Notes: generated by a model from the sequence alone, not told the origin. DNA of 64,000 bases from Neorhizobium sp. SOG26 (GCF_003491345.1 NZ_CP025512.1:620001-684000); one strand, 5' to 3'. Counted from the stretch's first letter, positions 15,461-25,402 are shown. Numbers and translations are program-made.

Positions 15461-15918
15461 TGTGGCGTGGCATGCTCCTGGCATTGATGCTGTCGATCTT
15501 CGCGCCGCTTTCGGCGATGGCCGTCAATCCTGACGAGGTGCTGGCCGACCCTGTTCTGGAGCAGCGGGCACGGAACCTCTCGGCGCAACTGCGCTGCATG
15601 GTCTGCCAGAACCAGTCGATCGATGATTCCAATGCGGAACTCGCCCGTGACCTGCGTGTCCTCGTTCGCGAGCGACTGAGCAATGGCGACAGCGACGAAC
15701 AGGTGATCGACTACGTGGTGTCGCGTTATGGCGAGTTTGTGCTGCTTAACCCGCGGATGAGCGCCAAGACGATCATTTTGTGGGCGACGCCGGTGCTGCT
15801 CCTGTTGGGCGGCGCTGTTGCGATGTCCGTCTACGTTCGCTCACGGCCGCGCCAGCGCGCGGTTGCCGCATTGACGCCGGAAGAGCAGGCGCGCCTCGAC
15901 GAGCTTCTCGAAAAGTAG
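15460..15918 (+). CDS. ccmH: Cytochrome c maturation thiol reductase CcmH (CycL)
   Basis: A 152-residue membrane-anchored thioredoxin-like factor that keeps the apocytochrome CxxCH cysteines reduced. After a signal/anchor (residues 1-20) comes [16 protein letters not shown], the family's CxxC motif, then '[31 protein letters not shown]' and a C-terminal helix ([20 protein letters not shown]). The start ATG 15460 shares its A with the ccmF stop; a GTG three bases earlier is possible. Last gene of the cyc operon. Confidence 0.93.
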   Translation: MWRGMLLALMLSIFAPLSAMAVNPDEVLADPVLEQRARNLSAQLRCMVCQNQSIDDSNAELARDLRVLVRERLSNGDSDEQVIDYVVSRYGEFVLLNPRMSAKTIILWATPVLLLLGGAVAMSVYVRSRPRQRAVAALTPEEQARLDELLEK

Positions 15919-16052
15919 CGTCCTCGAACATTACAAAGATTTCATCCTGCCGCCACGTGCAGTTAACCTGACCGCTCCTATATCTCTCGTCATCCACCGC
16001 CCGCCGGACCTCCGGCCACACAGATGACAGAAGATAAGAAGGTTAGGTAAAG

Positions 16053-17618
16053 ATGCGCAAACTAGGACGTCCCTCTCTGAAGACCGTCTTGAAGACCACC
16101 ACTGTCGCTGGTCTCGGAGCGGTCATGCTTTCCACCGGCATTCCAGCCGAAATCATCAGCTCCTATGCGGCTCCAGTGAGCGTCACGGCGCCGCAGGCAC
16201 CAAGCTTTGCCGATGTCGTAGCGGCCGTTTCGCCGGCCGTTGTTTCTGTTCGCGTCCAGTCCGACGCGCAGCCCGTTTCCAACGATGGCAGCAATTTCTC
16301 CTTCAACTTTGGCGGCCGCGGCTTCGACCAACTTCCCGACGACCATCCGCTGAAGCGCTTCTTCCGTGAATTCGGTGGCCAGGATGGCCAGGACGGCAAC
16401 CAGAACCGTGCCGAACGCGGTGGCCCGCGCAACCGCGACGGCAACCGTCCGCACCGCCTGCGTCCGGCTGCCCAGGGCTCCGGCTTCTTCATCTCCGAAG
16501 ACGGTTACGTGGTCACCAACAACCACGTCGTTTCCGATGGCGCGGCTTATACCGTCGTGCTGAACGATGGCACGGAACTGGAAGCCAAGCTGATCGGCAA
16601 GGACAGCCGCACCGATCTCGCGGTGCTGAAGGTCGATGCCACCAGCCGCAAGTTCACCTATGTCACCTTCGCTGACGACAGCAAGACGCGTGTCGGCGAC
16701 TGGGTGGTAGCCGTCGGGAACCCGTTCGGCCTTGGCGGCACCGTGACTGCCGGCATCGTTTCGGCGCGCGGCCGTGATATCGGCTCCGGTCCGTATGACG
16801 ACTACATCCAGGTCGATGCTGCGGTGAACCGTGGTAACTCGGGTGGCCCGACCTTCAACCTTTCCGGTGAAGTGGTCGGCATCAACACGGCGATCTTCTC
16901 GCCGTCCGGCGGCAACGTCGGCATCGCATTCGCGATCCCTGCCTCCACCGCCAAGGATGTCGTGGCCGACCTGATGAAGGACGGCAAGGTCGAGCGCGGT
17001 TGGCTCGGCGTGCAGATCCAGCCGGTGAACCAGGATATCGCCGAATCGCTCGGTCTCAAGGAAGCCAATGGCGCGCTTGTCGTGGCACCGCAGGAAGGCT
17101 CGCCCGGCCAGAAGGCCGGCATCCGCGAAGGCGACGTGATCACCGCCGTCAACGGCCAGCAGATCAAGGACGCCCGCGAACTGTCGCGCAAGATCGCGGC
17201 ACTTGGGCCGAACACCAAGGTCGACATCGCCCTGTGGCGCGATGGCAAGTCGCAGAATGTGTCCGTGACGCTTGGCAACCTGCAGAGCGACGAAGCATCC
17301 GCACCGACGCCTGAGCAGCCTGAATCGCCGGCACCGTCGAGCGAGAAGGCACTTGCGAGCCTTGGCATCACAGTCGCACCGGCCGGTGATGGCTCGGGTC
17401 TTTCGGTGACCGACGTGGATCCGGATTCCGAAGCTGCTGCCCGCGGCCTGAAGACCGGCGAAAAGATCGTCTCGGTCAACAACCGCAAGGTCGAAAGCGC
17501 CAACGACATCGGCCGCGTGATCGAGGAAGCCCGCAAGGACGGCCGCACCCGCGCCCTGTTCCAGGTGGAAGGCAACGGCTCGAGCCGCTTCATGGCGCTG
17601 CCGATCGACGAAGGCTGA
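16053..17618 (+). CDS. degP: Periplasmic serine protease DegP/HtrA
   Basis: A 521-residue envelope protease/chaperone that degrades misfolded exported proteins. An N-terminal export signal is followed by the trypsin-like domain with the triad His158 (TNNHVV), Asp188 (SRTDLAVLKV) and Ser263 (NRGNSGGPTF), then PDZ1 (around 'ERGWLGVQIQPVNQDIAESLGL', residues ~310-400) and PDZ2 near the C terminus (GITVAPAGDGSGLSVTDVD). A glycine/arginine-rich insert (residues ~85-140) lies before the protease core, as in rhizobial DegP1. It follows the cyc operon by 134 bases, the same order described for rhizobia. Confidence 0.93.
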   Translation: MRKLGRPSLKTVLKTTTVAGLGAVMLSTGIPAEIISSYAAPVSVTAPQAPSFADVVAAVSPAVVSVRVQSDAQPVSNDGSNFSFNFGGRGFDQLPDDHPLKRFFREFGGQDGQDGNQNRAERGGPRNRDGNRPHRLRPAAQGSGFFISEDGYVVTNNHVVSDGAAYTVVLNDGTELEAKLIGKDSRTDLAVLKVDATSRKFTYVTFADDSKTRVGDWVVAVGNPFGLGGTVTAGIVSARGRDIGSGPYDDYIQVDAAVNRGNSGGPTFNLSGEVVGINTAIFSPSGGNVGIAFAIPASTAKDVVADLMKDGKVERGWLGVQIQPVNQDIAESLGLKEANGALVVAPQEGSPGQKAGIREGDVITAVNGQQIKDARELSRKIAALGPNTKVDIALWRDGKSQNVSVTLGNLQSDEASAPTPEQPESPAPSSEKALASLGITVAPAGDGSGLSVTDVDPDSEAAARGLKTGEKIVSVNNRKVESANDIGRVIEEARKDGRTRALFQVEGNGSSRFMALPIDEG

Positions 17619-17640
17619 TCCATCCTGCCGAGCAAACGAG

Positions 17641-17670
17641 GGGCGCCGCCGGCAACGGTCGGCGCCCTTG
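17641..17670 (+). terminator. GC-rich hairpin after degP
   Basis: GGGCGCCG and CGGCGCCC form a perfect 8-bp stem 22 bases after the degP stop, with 'CCGGCAACGGT' in the loop. The following bases (TTGCTGTTG) are only mildly T-rich, so it may attenuate rather than fully stop transcription into the downstream regulator gene. Confidence 0.5.
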
Positions 17671-17688
17671 CTGTTGAAAGGGAGCAAA

Positions 17689-18438
17689 ATGCGCTGGGAC
17701 ACGAGTAACGCTGCCGAATCCAGTGGCACGAAAACCGGCGGTGACGCTATTGTGCCGCACATGAAGATTCTGGTGATCGAAGACGATCTCGAAGCAGCCG
17801 CCTACATGACCAAGGCCTTTCGCGAGGCGGGCATTGTCGTTGACCATGCAAGCGACGGCGAAAGCGGCCTCTTCATGGGATCGGAAAATTCCTATGACGT
17901 GATGGTTATCGACCGCATGCTGCCGCGCCGCGACGGGCTGTCGGTGATCAGCGAGTTGCGCAAGCGTGGCGTCAACACACCGGTGCTGATCCTGTCGGCG
18001 CTTGGGCAGGTCGACGACCGCGTAACCGGCCTGCGTGCCGGCGGCGACGATTATCTCCCCAAGCCCTATGCCTTCTCGGAACTGCTGGCGCGCGTGGAAG
18101 TGCTCGGACGCCGCAAGGGCGCACCGGAACAGGACATGGTCTACCGTGTGGGCGACCTCGAGCTCGACCGGCTTTCCCACGAGGTGCGTCGTGCCGGCAA
18201 GGAAGTGCTGCTGCAGCCGCGTGAATTCCGGCTTCTCGAATATCTCATGAAGAATGCCGGGCAGGTCGTGACCCGCACGATGTTGCTTGAAAACGTCTGG
18301 GACTACCATTTCGACCCGCAGACCAACGTGATCGACGTGCATGTTTCGCGGCTTCGCTCGAAGATCGAGAAGGATTTCGACAAGCCGCTGCTCAAGACCA
18401 TTCGCGGCGCCGGCTACATGATCAAGGACGAGGGGTAA
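17689..18438 (+). CDS. OmpR-family response regulator of a second two-component pair
   Basis: A response regulator with a receiver domain beginning MKILVIEDDLEAAAYM, phospho-acceptor Asp75 (in VMVIDRMLP, numbered from the chosen start), Lys in YLPKPYAF, and a winged-helix effector ending 'NVIDVHVSRLRSKIEKDFD'. The best ribosome site, AAAGGGAG at 17677-17684, fits ATG 17689 and gives a 24-residue extension before the receiver; the conventional start would be ATG 17761, which has no good site. Partner kinase follows directly. QseB/CzcR-like; the signal is unknown. Confidence 0.85.
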   Translation: MRWDTSNAAESSGTKTGGDAIVPHMKILVIEDDLEAAAYMTKAFREAGIVVDHASDGESGLFMGSENSYDVMVIDRMLPRRDGLSVISELRKRGVNTPVLILSALGQVDDRVTGLRAGGDDYLPKPYAFSELLARVEVLGRRKGAPEQDMVYRVGDLELDRLSHEVRRAGKEVLLQPREFRLLEYLMKNAGQVVTRTMLLENVWDYHFDPQTNVIDVHVSRLRSKIEKDFDKPLLKTIRGAGYMIKDEG

Positions 18439-18444
18439 GATCCC

Positions 18445-19857
18445 TTGTTGAACCGTGCCCGCCTGATGTTCCGTTCGACCGCCGTGCGGCTGTCGGCGCT
18501 CTACATCCTGCTGTTTGCCCTGTGTGCGGCCTTTCTGGTCTTCTACGTGACCGCGATGTCCGAGCGCCTGCTTGCGCAGCAGACGCGCCAGACGCTGCAG
18601 GAGGAAGTGGGCGACGTGCAGCGCGCCTATGAGCGCGGCGGGATCAACCTGCTGGTGCGGATGATGGAGCGGCGTGCCCGCCAGCCGGGCGCCAACCTTT
18701 ACGTCGTGGCGGGGCCGAACGGCGAGATGCTGGCCGGCAACGTGGCCTCGGTGCAGCCGGGCGTGCTCGACGAGCAGGGCTGGACGGAGCCGCCGTTCCG
18801 CTATGAACCTTTCGCCGAAGCGGAGAAGCCCGGCCAGGACGTGGCGATCGGTTATGTGATGCGACTCGACAACGGCCTGAGGATCATGGTCGGGCGCGAC
18901 CTCGGCGATCCTGGTCGCTTCCGGCTGATCGTCCGGCGGGCGCTGATGGTGGCACTGACGATCATGGGTGTCGGCGCGCTGGTGATCTGGTTCGGCATCG
19001 GCCGCAACGCCCTGAAACGCATCGATCGCATGTCGGCGGCAAGCCAGAAGATCATGGCGGGGGACCTTTCGCAGCGGTTGCCGGTCGGCCGGTCCGGCGA
19101 CGAATTCGACCGCCTTTCCGATTCCCTCAATGCCATGCTCGGCCGCATCGAGAAGCTTAACGAAGGGCTTCGGCAGGTGTCCGACAACATCGCCCACGAC
19201 CTGAAGACGCCGCTGACGCGGCTGCGCAACAAGGCGGCCGACGCGCTTTCGGAAGATCGCGAGGATGTGCGTCGCGCGGCGCTCGAAGGCATCATCGGCG
19301 AGTCGGACCAGTTGATCCGCACCTTCAATGCGCTGCTGATGATTTCGCGCGTCGAAGCCGGATCGATTGCCGCGGAGATGTCGGAAGTGGATCTGTCCGC
19401 CGTTTCGGCTGACAGCGCCGAGCTTTACGAACCGGTGGCGGAGGAGGCGGGGCTTCAACTTTCAACCGAAGTGCAGCCCGGCGTGACGGTGAACGGCAAC
19501 CGCGAGCTGATCGGCCAGGCGATCTTCAATCTCCTCGACAATGCCATCAAGTATTCCGGTGACGGAGACGACAACCGCGGCATCAAGCTGCGGCTCGTCA
19601 GGCGGGATGATGAGATCCGCCTATCCGTCTGCGACAACGGGCCTGGCATTCCCGCCGACAAGCGCGAGGATGTGCTGAAGCGGTTCGTGCGGCTCGATGA
19701 AAGCCGCTCGAAGCCGGGCACAGGGCTTGGGTTGTCGCTGGTGGAAGCGGTGATGGAGCTGCATGGCGGCTCGCTGGAGCTTTCCGATACGTTTGGGGAC
19801 CGCCCGGATGCACCGGGGCTCACCGTCACCATGGTCTTTCCGGCGCCAAGGCTCTAA
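18445..19857 (+). CDS. Sensor histidine kinase of the second two-component pair
   Basis: A 470-residue kinase. Helix 1 is about residues 14-34 (VRLSALYILLFALCAAFLVFY), a periplasmic domain of about 125 residues follows, helix 2 is near residues 165-187 (RALMVALTIMGVGALVIWFGIG), and HAMP comes next. Catalytic motifs: H box NIAHDLKTPLTRL, N box NLLDNAIKYS, G box GTGLGLSLVE. It starts at TTG 18445 six bases after the regulator stop; ATG 18466 would remove seven residues. The pair lies between degP and glnE, a rhizobial arrangement. Envelope stress sensing is a reasonable guess only. Confidence 0.85.
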   Translation: MLNRARLMFRSTAVRLSALYILLFALCAAFLVFYVTAMSERLLAQQTRQTLQEEVGDVQRAYERGGINLLVRMMERRARQPGANLYVVAGPNGEMLAGNVASVQPGVLDEQGWTEPPFRYEPFAEAEKPGQDVAIGYVMRLDNGLRIMVGRDLGDPGRFRLIVRRALMVALTIMGVGALVIWFGIGRNALKRIDRMSAASQKIMAGDLSQRLPVGRSGDEFDRLSDSLNAMLGRIEKLNEGLRQVSDNIAHDLKTPLTRLRNKAADALSEDREDVRRAALEGIIGESDQLIRTFNALLMISRVEAGSIAAEMSEVDLSAVSADSAELYEPVAEEAGLQLSTEVQPGVTVNGNRELIGQAIFNLLDNAIKYSGDGDDNRGIKLRLVRRDDEIRLSVCDNGPGIPADKREDVLKRFVRLDESRSKPGTGLGLSLVEAVMELHGGSLELSDTFGDRPDAPGLTVTMVFPAPRL

Positions 19858-19889
19858 GTGATGATCGGGATGATCGACGGGAGGCGCCG

Positions 19890-22868
19890 GTGGAGGAAAA
19901 AGCAGCGACGGTGAAAGTGTCCGAGCCGGTCAAGCGGCTCGACATGGTGTCGCCGGACATCATACGGCAGCTGACGCAGGCGGAAGCGAAAGCGGCACTG
20001 TCCGTTCTCAAGGATGCAGCCAAGCTCGAGCCGGCGGTGGCCGAACTGCTGGCCGACGATGGTCCGCTCAAGTCTTTCCTTGTTTCGGCCCTTAGCCTTT
20101 CCCCGTTCCTTTCGGAAACCGCTGCCCGATCTCCGGCACTTCTGACCACTGCCATTCATGAGCCTCTGGAGCCAAGGCTTCGGCAAATCGTTAGCCGAGC
20201 CCGCGACTGCTGGCGCCCCAATGATGGTCAAATCCCTTCCGAAAACGAAGTGATGACGGCGCTGCGGGTGGCCAAGCGCGAGCTGAGCTTCCTCGTCGCG
20301 CTCGCGGATCTTGGGCGTATCTTTACCGCCCGCGACACGACCTTCTGGCTGAGCGCGCTTGCCGATGCCGCGACCGCCGCCGCCATCGACCACCTGCTGC
20401 TGGCAGGCCACGAGAGCGGCAAGCTGAGGCTGCCTGACCCCTCGAACCCGAGCGAGCGCTCCGGGCTGATCGTGCTTGGCATGGGCAAGCTCGGCGGGCG
20501 CGAACTCAACTACTCCTCCGACATCGACATCGTCGTGTTCTTCGATCCGGAAGCTGGCACGCTGCCCGATCCCATGGATGGATCGGAAACTTACGGGCGG
20601 ATGATGCGGCGGCTGATCCGCATCCTGCAGGAGCGTACCGCCGACGGTTATGTCTTCCGCACGGATCTGAGGCTGCGGCCCGACCCGGGCTCGACGCCGC
20701 TGGCGGTCTCGCTCGATGCGGCGCTCGTTTATTACGAGGCCCGCGGGCAGAACTGGGAGAGGGCGGCCTATATCAAGGCGCGGCCGGTTGCCGGCGACAT
20801 TGCGGCCGGCGAGAACTTCATGCGGCTGCTGACGCCCTTCGTGTTCCGCAAGTATCTCGACTACGCGGCGATTGCCGACATCCATTCCATCAAGCGGCAG
20901 ATCCATGCTCACAAGGGGCACGGTGCGATTGCCGTGAAGGGGCATGACGTGAAGCTTGGCCGCGGGGGTATCCGCGAGATCGAGTTCTTTGCGCAGACCC
21001 AGCAGTTGATCGCCGGTGGGCGCATGCCGCCCATCCGCGTGCGGGAAACCGAGGCGGCGCTTCGGGCGCTCGCGGAAGCCAGGTGGATCTCGCACGAGAT
21101 CGCCGACGAGATGACGGAGTGCTACTGGTTCCTGCGTGACATCGAGCATCGGATCCAGATGGTGCGCGACGAGCAGAGCCATCACCTGCCGGACACAGAG
21201 GCCGAGTTGAAGCGGATCGCCTTCATGCTCGGCTTTCGGGACACCAAGAGCTTTTCGGCAAGGCTCGAGGAGGTGCTGCGGACGGTCGAGAAGCGCTATT
21301 CGCGGCTTTTCGAGCAGGAAGCCAAGCTTTCCGGTACCAACGGCAATCTCGTTTTCACCGGCCAGCAGGACGACCCCGAAACGCTGGAAACGCTATCGAG
21401 TCTCGGTTTTGAACGGCCGGCCGACATCTCGCGGGTGATCCGCACCTGGCACAATGGCCGGTATCGTGCAACGCAATCGGTCGAGGCCCGGGAGCGGCTG
21501 ACGGAACTGATGCCGGCGCTCTTGAAGGCCTTTGGTGAAAGCAAGCGGGCAGACGAGGCGCTGCTGCGTTTCGACAGCTTCCTCAAGGGTTTGCCGGCGG
21601 GAATCCAACTGTTTTCACTGGTTGCGAACAACCCGCCACTGCTGGCGCTGATCGTCACCATCATGTCCTCGGCACCGAGGCTTGCCGACATTGTCGCGAG
21701 CAAGCCGCATGTCTTCGACGGCATGCTGGACCCCGGCCTGATTGTCGAACTTCCGACCCGCGAGCATCTCTCCCATCGGCTGACGACCTTCCTCACCGGC
21801 GCTAGGGCCTATGAGGAACTGCTGGACCGGCTGCGGATCTTTGCCGCCGAACAGCGCTTTCTGATCGGCATCAGGCTGCTGACCGCGACAATCACCGGGG
21901 AGCAGGCGGCGCGGGCCTTTACCCACCTTGCCGATCTCCTGATCGAAGCGGCGCTCGATGCCGTGATGCGCGAGATCGAGGCTGGCCATGGGCCGTATCC
22001 GGGCGGTCGCGTCGCGGTGATGGGCATGGGCAAGCTTGGCAGCTTCGAACTGACGGCAGGATCCGACGTCGATCTCATCCTGCTCTACGACTACGACGGT
22101 TCGGCTGCCGAGAGTTCAGGGCCGAAGCCGCTCGATGCAGTGCGTTATTTCACCCGTATCACCCAACGGTTGATTGCCGCGCTTTCCGCGCCGATGGCGG
22201 AAGGGGTCATCTTCGAAGTGGATCTTCGGCTGCGGCCATCCGGAAACAAGGGGCCGGTCGCAACCCGCATCACCTCGTTCCAGAAATACCAGCATGAGGA
22301 CGCCTGGACCTGGGAGCACATGGCGCTGACCCGGGCGCGGCTTGTCTGCGGTGACGAAAGCCTCGTCACCGAGGCAAAGGACATCATCTGCGACGTGCTC
22401 GCGACCGCCGACGATCCTGACAAGATCACCAGGGATGTCGCGGAGATGCGGGCGCTGATCGAGAAGGAAAAGCCACCGCGCGATGTCTGGGACATGAAGC
22501 TGATCCGCGGCGGGCTGATCGATATCGAGTTCATTGCCCAATATCTGCGCCTGATCGCGCCGGCGAAGGGGGAGGTGGTCAATACCTATGGCCTCTCGAC
22601 GGCTGACGCGCTGAAGATTCTGGGCGCCCGCTTCCTGCAACCGGACCAGCTTGAGACCTGCCTTGCTGCGCTACGGCTCTACACCGAGCTTTCGCAGATC
22701 ATCCGCCTTTGCGTCGACGGACCTTTCGATGCCAAGGATGCGCCGGCCGGTCTTGTGGAGTTGTTGTGCCGTGCTGGCGACTGCCCCGACCTCAAGACGC
22801 TGGAAGGCGAGATGAAGCGGCTCTCCTCGGCAGTGCGAGACACCTTCAAGGCCGTTGTGCGGAAATAG
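19890..22868 (+). CDS. glnE: Bifunctional glutamine synthetase adenylyltransferase/adenylyl-removing enzyme GlnE
   Basis: A 992-residue enzyme that switches glutamine synthetase off by adenylylation and on again by phosphorolysis, under PII control. Both nucleotidyltransferase domains are present: 'GMGKLGGRELNYSSDIDIV' from about residue 196 (removal half) and 'GMGKLGSFELTAGSDVDLI' from about residue 711 (transfer half), each with the paired Asp residues. The start is GTG 19890 after GGGAGG. It lies 32 bases behind the kinase gene. Its 3' end overlaps the convergent pleC gene by 23 bases. Confidence 0.95.
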   Translation: MEEKAATVKVSEPVKRLDMVSPDIIRQLTQAEAKAALSVLKDAAKLEPAVAELLADDGPLKSFLVSALSLSPFLSETAARSPALLTTAIHEPLEPRLRQIVSRARDCWRPNDGQIPSENEVMTALRVAKRELSFLVALADLGRIFTARDTTFWLSALADAATAAAIDHLLLAGHESGKLRLPDPSNPSERSGLIVLGMGKLGGRELNYSSDIDIVVFFDPEAGTLPDPMDGSETYGRMMRRLIRILQERTADGYVFRTDLRLRPDPGSTPLAVSLDAALVYYEARGQNWERAAYIKARPVAGDIAAGENFMRLLTPFVFRKYLDYAAIADIHSIKRQIHAHKGHGAIAVKGHDVKLGRGGIREIEFFAQTQQLIAGGRMPPIRVRETEAALRALAEARWISHEIADEMTECYWFLRDIEHRIQMVRDEQSHHLPDTEAELKRIAFMLGFRDTKSFSARLEEVLRTVEKRYSRLFEQEAKLSGTNGNLVFTGQQDDPETLETLSSLGFERPADISRVIRTWHNGRYRATQSVEARERLTELMPALLKAFGESKRADEALLRFDSFLKGLPAGIQLFSLVANNPPLLALIVTIMSSAPRLADIVASKPHVFDGMLDPGLIVELPTREHLSHRLTTFLTGARAYEELLDRLRIFAAEQRFLIGIRLLTATITGEQAARAFTHLADLLIEAALDAVMREIEAGHGPYPGGRVAVMGMGKLGSFELTAGSDVDLILLYDYDGSAAESSGPKPLDAVRYFTRITQRLIAALSAPMAEGVIFEVDLRLRPSGNKGPVATRITSFQKYQHEDAWTWEHMALTRARLVCGDESLVTEAKDIICDVLATADDPDKITRDVAEMRALIEKEKPPRDVWDMKLIRGGLIDIEFIAQYLRLIAPAKGEVVNTYGLSTADALKILGARFLQPDQLETCLAALRLYTELSQIIRLCVDGPFDAKDAPAGLVELLCRAGDCPDLKTLEGEMKRLSSAVRDTFKAVVRK

Positions 22869-25221
22869 GGCTCAGGCCGTATTGCGGGTGCTCAGCAGGC
22901 TCGCGGTCCGGGATCATCAGCGACACGACAGTGCCGACGCCGGTTCGCGAGCGGATGCGCATCGAGCCGCCATGCAGCGCCACCAGCGAGCGGGAGATGG
23001 CGAGACCAAGCCCCGACCCGCCCTTGCTCTTGGCATATTGGCTCTGCACTTGCTCGAACGGCTGGCCGATCTTGGCAAGTGATTCCTTCGGGATGCCGAT
23101 GCCCGTATCGGCGATCGTCAGCATCAGGCCGTTCTGTACGCGGCGGGCACGAAGCTCGATATTGCCGCCCGCATCGGTAAATTTCACGGCATTAGACAGC
23201 AGGTTGAGCATGATCTGCTTGAGCGCACGGCGGTCGCCGATGACGTCCAGGCGGTCGCAGAGACGACGGTTGATGGAGACGGACTTCTCTTCGGCAGCGA
23301 TCGACGTCAGGCGCAGGCTCTCCTCGATCAGCGGCTTCAGGTCGACCGGCTCGGACACGATGCGCATGTGGCCCGCCTCGATCTTCGACATGTCGAGGAT
23401 GTCGTTGATGACGTTGAGCAGGTGCTTGCCGCTGTCGTGGATATCCTTGGAGTATTCTACATATTTCGGTGATCCGAGAGGCCCGAACATGCCGTTCATC
23501 AGGATCTCGGAGAAGCCGAGAATGGCGTTGAGCGGCGTGCGAAGTTCGTGGCTCATGTTGGCCAGGAATTCGGACTTTGCCTTGTTGGCAGCCTCGGCGC
23601 GCTCCTTCTCCGCCTGGTAGTTCGCGTTGGCGACCGAAAGCTCGGACTTCTGCCGCTCCAGCTTTTTCTGCGAGGCGGAAAGGTCGCCGATCGTTGCCAT
23701 CAGGCGGCGTTCGGATTCGCGCAGGCGTTCCTGGTGACGCTTGAGGAGGGTGATGTCGGTGCCGACCGACACCATGCCGCCATCGCGGGTGCGGCGTTCG
23801 TTGATCTGCAGCCAGCGTTCGTCCGCAAGCTGGACTTCGGTGGTGCGGGACATGCCGCTGCCGTCGGGATCGGCCACGCGCCGCTCGATGACAGGGCGGG
23901 CGGCGGCTGCATTGACGGCCGCACGTTCAGTGCCGGGCACGAGGACGCTGTCGGGAAGGCCGTATGCCTGCTGGAAGTGCGTGTTGCACATCACCAGACG
24001 GTCGTTCTTGTCCCAGAGCACGAAGGCTTCCGAGGTGCATTCGATGGCGTCGGCAAGGCGCTGGTCGGCCTCGGCGTAACGCTGCGCCAAGCGATGGTGC
24101 TCGGTGACGTCCATTGCGATGCCGATGACATGGGTCCGGCCGTTCGCCGTCTTCACCACCTGGGCACGGGCGCGCATCCACACGTAATGGCCAGCGGCGT
24201 GGCGCATACGGAACACCTGGTCGACCTGCTTGGAATTGCCGCGGCTGATCGCACGCGCCAGCGCATAGATGTTGCTGTCGGTCGGATGCATCATGCGGGC
24301 GGCATCGGTGAAGGAGATGACGTTGCCGCCCGGCGGCAGGCCGAGCATCTCGTACATCGAGCCCGACCAGAACAGGCGGCGGTTCTCGACGTCGAAGTCC
24401 CACAAGCCGCAGCGGCCACGCGACAGGGCCGTTTCCATGCGCAGGTTGGACTGCACGAACGTGTCGTCGGCTTCGCGGGCGCGACGGACCTGCATGTAAT
24501 AGGCGTAGAGGATCACCAGCAGGATCGCCGAGATGCCGGCGAAGACGGTGACGTTAAGCGACACCTCCTGGCGCCAGAAAAGGTCGATATACTGCAGCGA
24601 ATGGGCAGCGACGATAAGCGCGCCCTCGGTACCGATCGCCTGGATGGCGGCGTAATGCGAGACGTCGCCGATATAGGTTTCGATCACCGCATTGTCGGTG
24701 CCGACGCGCCGAACAGCGGCGGTCTCCGGCAACAGCGAAGTCAGACGACGATCGAGATAGGACGCGATGTTGCCCCAGCCGCCGACCACGCGGCCTTCCG
24801 GATTGACGAGAAGGACAAAGGCGCCCGGCATGGTGGGCTCCGGCGGCAGCACAGCACGCAACTGCGCTTCGGCCGGCGCGCGGGCACCCGTCGTCACGAG
24901 GGAGGCATTGGCCGCAAACGTGGCGCGGGCGGCAGAGGCAAGCAGCTCGGTGGAGTGGCGGGCTGCATCCTGCATGCGGCTGTATTCGCCCATGATGCCG
25001 ACGACGCGCGAAGCGGCAACCACAATCAGGAAGGCGACGATGAGGAGGGGGATCGAACGCTTGAGGATCAGTTCGACCTTCGGCATCTGGCGTGCCATCG
25101 GTCTCCAGGTCAGCCGTCCTTCGTCAGGAACGGCTCGACCCAAGCCGTCCAGGCTCGGAAATTTGAAACGCAACCGACCTTCGGCAGCGGGGACCCGCTG
25201 CGCGTCCGACATCGTCTTCAT
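22846..25221 (-). CDS. pleC: PleC-type PAS sensor histidine kinase/phosphatase
   Basis: A 791-residue membrane kinase. Two helices bracket a periplasmic sensor domain (about residues 57-75, SIPLLIVAFLIVVAASRVVG, and 232-255), then two PAS domains (the first around 'CGLWDFDVENRRLFWSG', the second around 'EAFVLWDKNDRLVMCNT'), a coiled coil, and the H box FLANMSHELRTPLNAILGF. The HisKA region 'GPLGSPKYVEYSKDI..GKHLLNVINDILDMSKIEAG' is typical of the PleC/DivJ/PdhS group that sets the DivK phosphorylation state and cell polarity. HATPase boxes NLLSNAVKF and GGSGLGLAI follow. Its place next to glnE matches pleC in Sinorhizobium as I recall it. Confidence 0.8.
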   Translation of the reverse strand: MKTMSDAQRVPAAEGRLRFKFPSLDGLGRAVPDEGRLTWRPMARQMPKVELILKRSIPLLIVAFLIVVAASRVVGIMGEYSRMQDAARHSTELLASAARATFAANASLVTTGARAPAEAQLRAVLPPEPTMPGAFVLLVNPEGRVVGGWGNIASYLDRRLTSLLPETAAVRRVGTDNAVIETYIGDVSHYAAIQAIGTEGALIVAAHSLQYIDLFWRQEVSLNVTVFAGISAILLVILYAYYMQVRRAREADDTFVQSNLRMETALSRGRCGLWDFDVENRRLFWSGSMYEMLGLPPGGNVISFTDAARMMHPTDSNIYALARAISRGNSKQVDQVFRMRHAAGHYVWMRARAQVVKTANGRTHVIGIAMDVTEHHRLAQRYAEADQRLADAIECTSEAFVLWDKNDRLVMCNTHFQQAYGLPDSVLVPGTERAAVNAAAARPVIERRVADPDGSGMSRTTEVQLADERWLQINERRTRDGGMVSVGTDITLLKRHQERLRESERRLMATIGDLSASQKKLERQKSELSVANANYQAEKERAEAANKAKSEFLANMSHELRTPLNAILGFSEILMNGMFGPLGSPKYVEYSKDIHDSGKHLLNVINDILDMSKIEAGHMRIVSEPVDLKPLIEESLRLTSIAAEEKSVSINRRLCDRLDVIGDRRALKQIMLNLLSNAVKFTDAGGNIELRARRVQNGLMLTIADTGIGIPKESLAKIGQPFEQVQSQYAKSKGGSGLGLAISRSLVALHGGSMRIRSRTGVGTVVSLMIPDREPAEHPQYGLSPISAQRP

Positions 25222-25361
25222 GTAGACCCTCGTGATGATCCGACGCGCCGCTCGCCCGAATCTGACTCAATGAATCATTAGTGATTCTGCGTGTCCAGAG
25301 GGTCCGTTAGCTTTTTGTTAAGATCTGCTACCTGTTGCCAAACGGACTCAAAACCAGGAGC

Positions 25362-25396
25362 AAAAAAGAAGGGCCACGGAGAGATCCGCAGCCCTT
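25362..25396 (-). terminator. Rho-independent terminator of pepN
   Basis: On the minus strand AAGGGC..CGGA-loop-TCCG..GCCCTT (25369-25396) is followed by six T residues (the A-run at 25362-25367), seven bases past the pepN stop. This is the cleanest intrinsic terminator in the first half of the window. Confidence 0.8.
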
Positions 25397-25402
25397 GTCG
25401 TT

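Noticed and set aside
16062..17762. Minus-strand open frame of 566 codons opposite degP
   Set aside because: Shadow of the GC-rich degP codons; no recognisable domain and the plus strand encodes a complete protease with its triad.
23548..25281. Plus-strand open frame of 577 codons opposite pleC
   Set aside because: Antisense shadow of a kinase with all catalytic boxes; no ribosome site or family.
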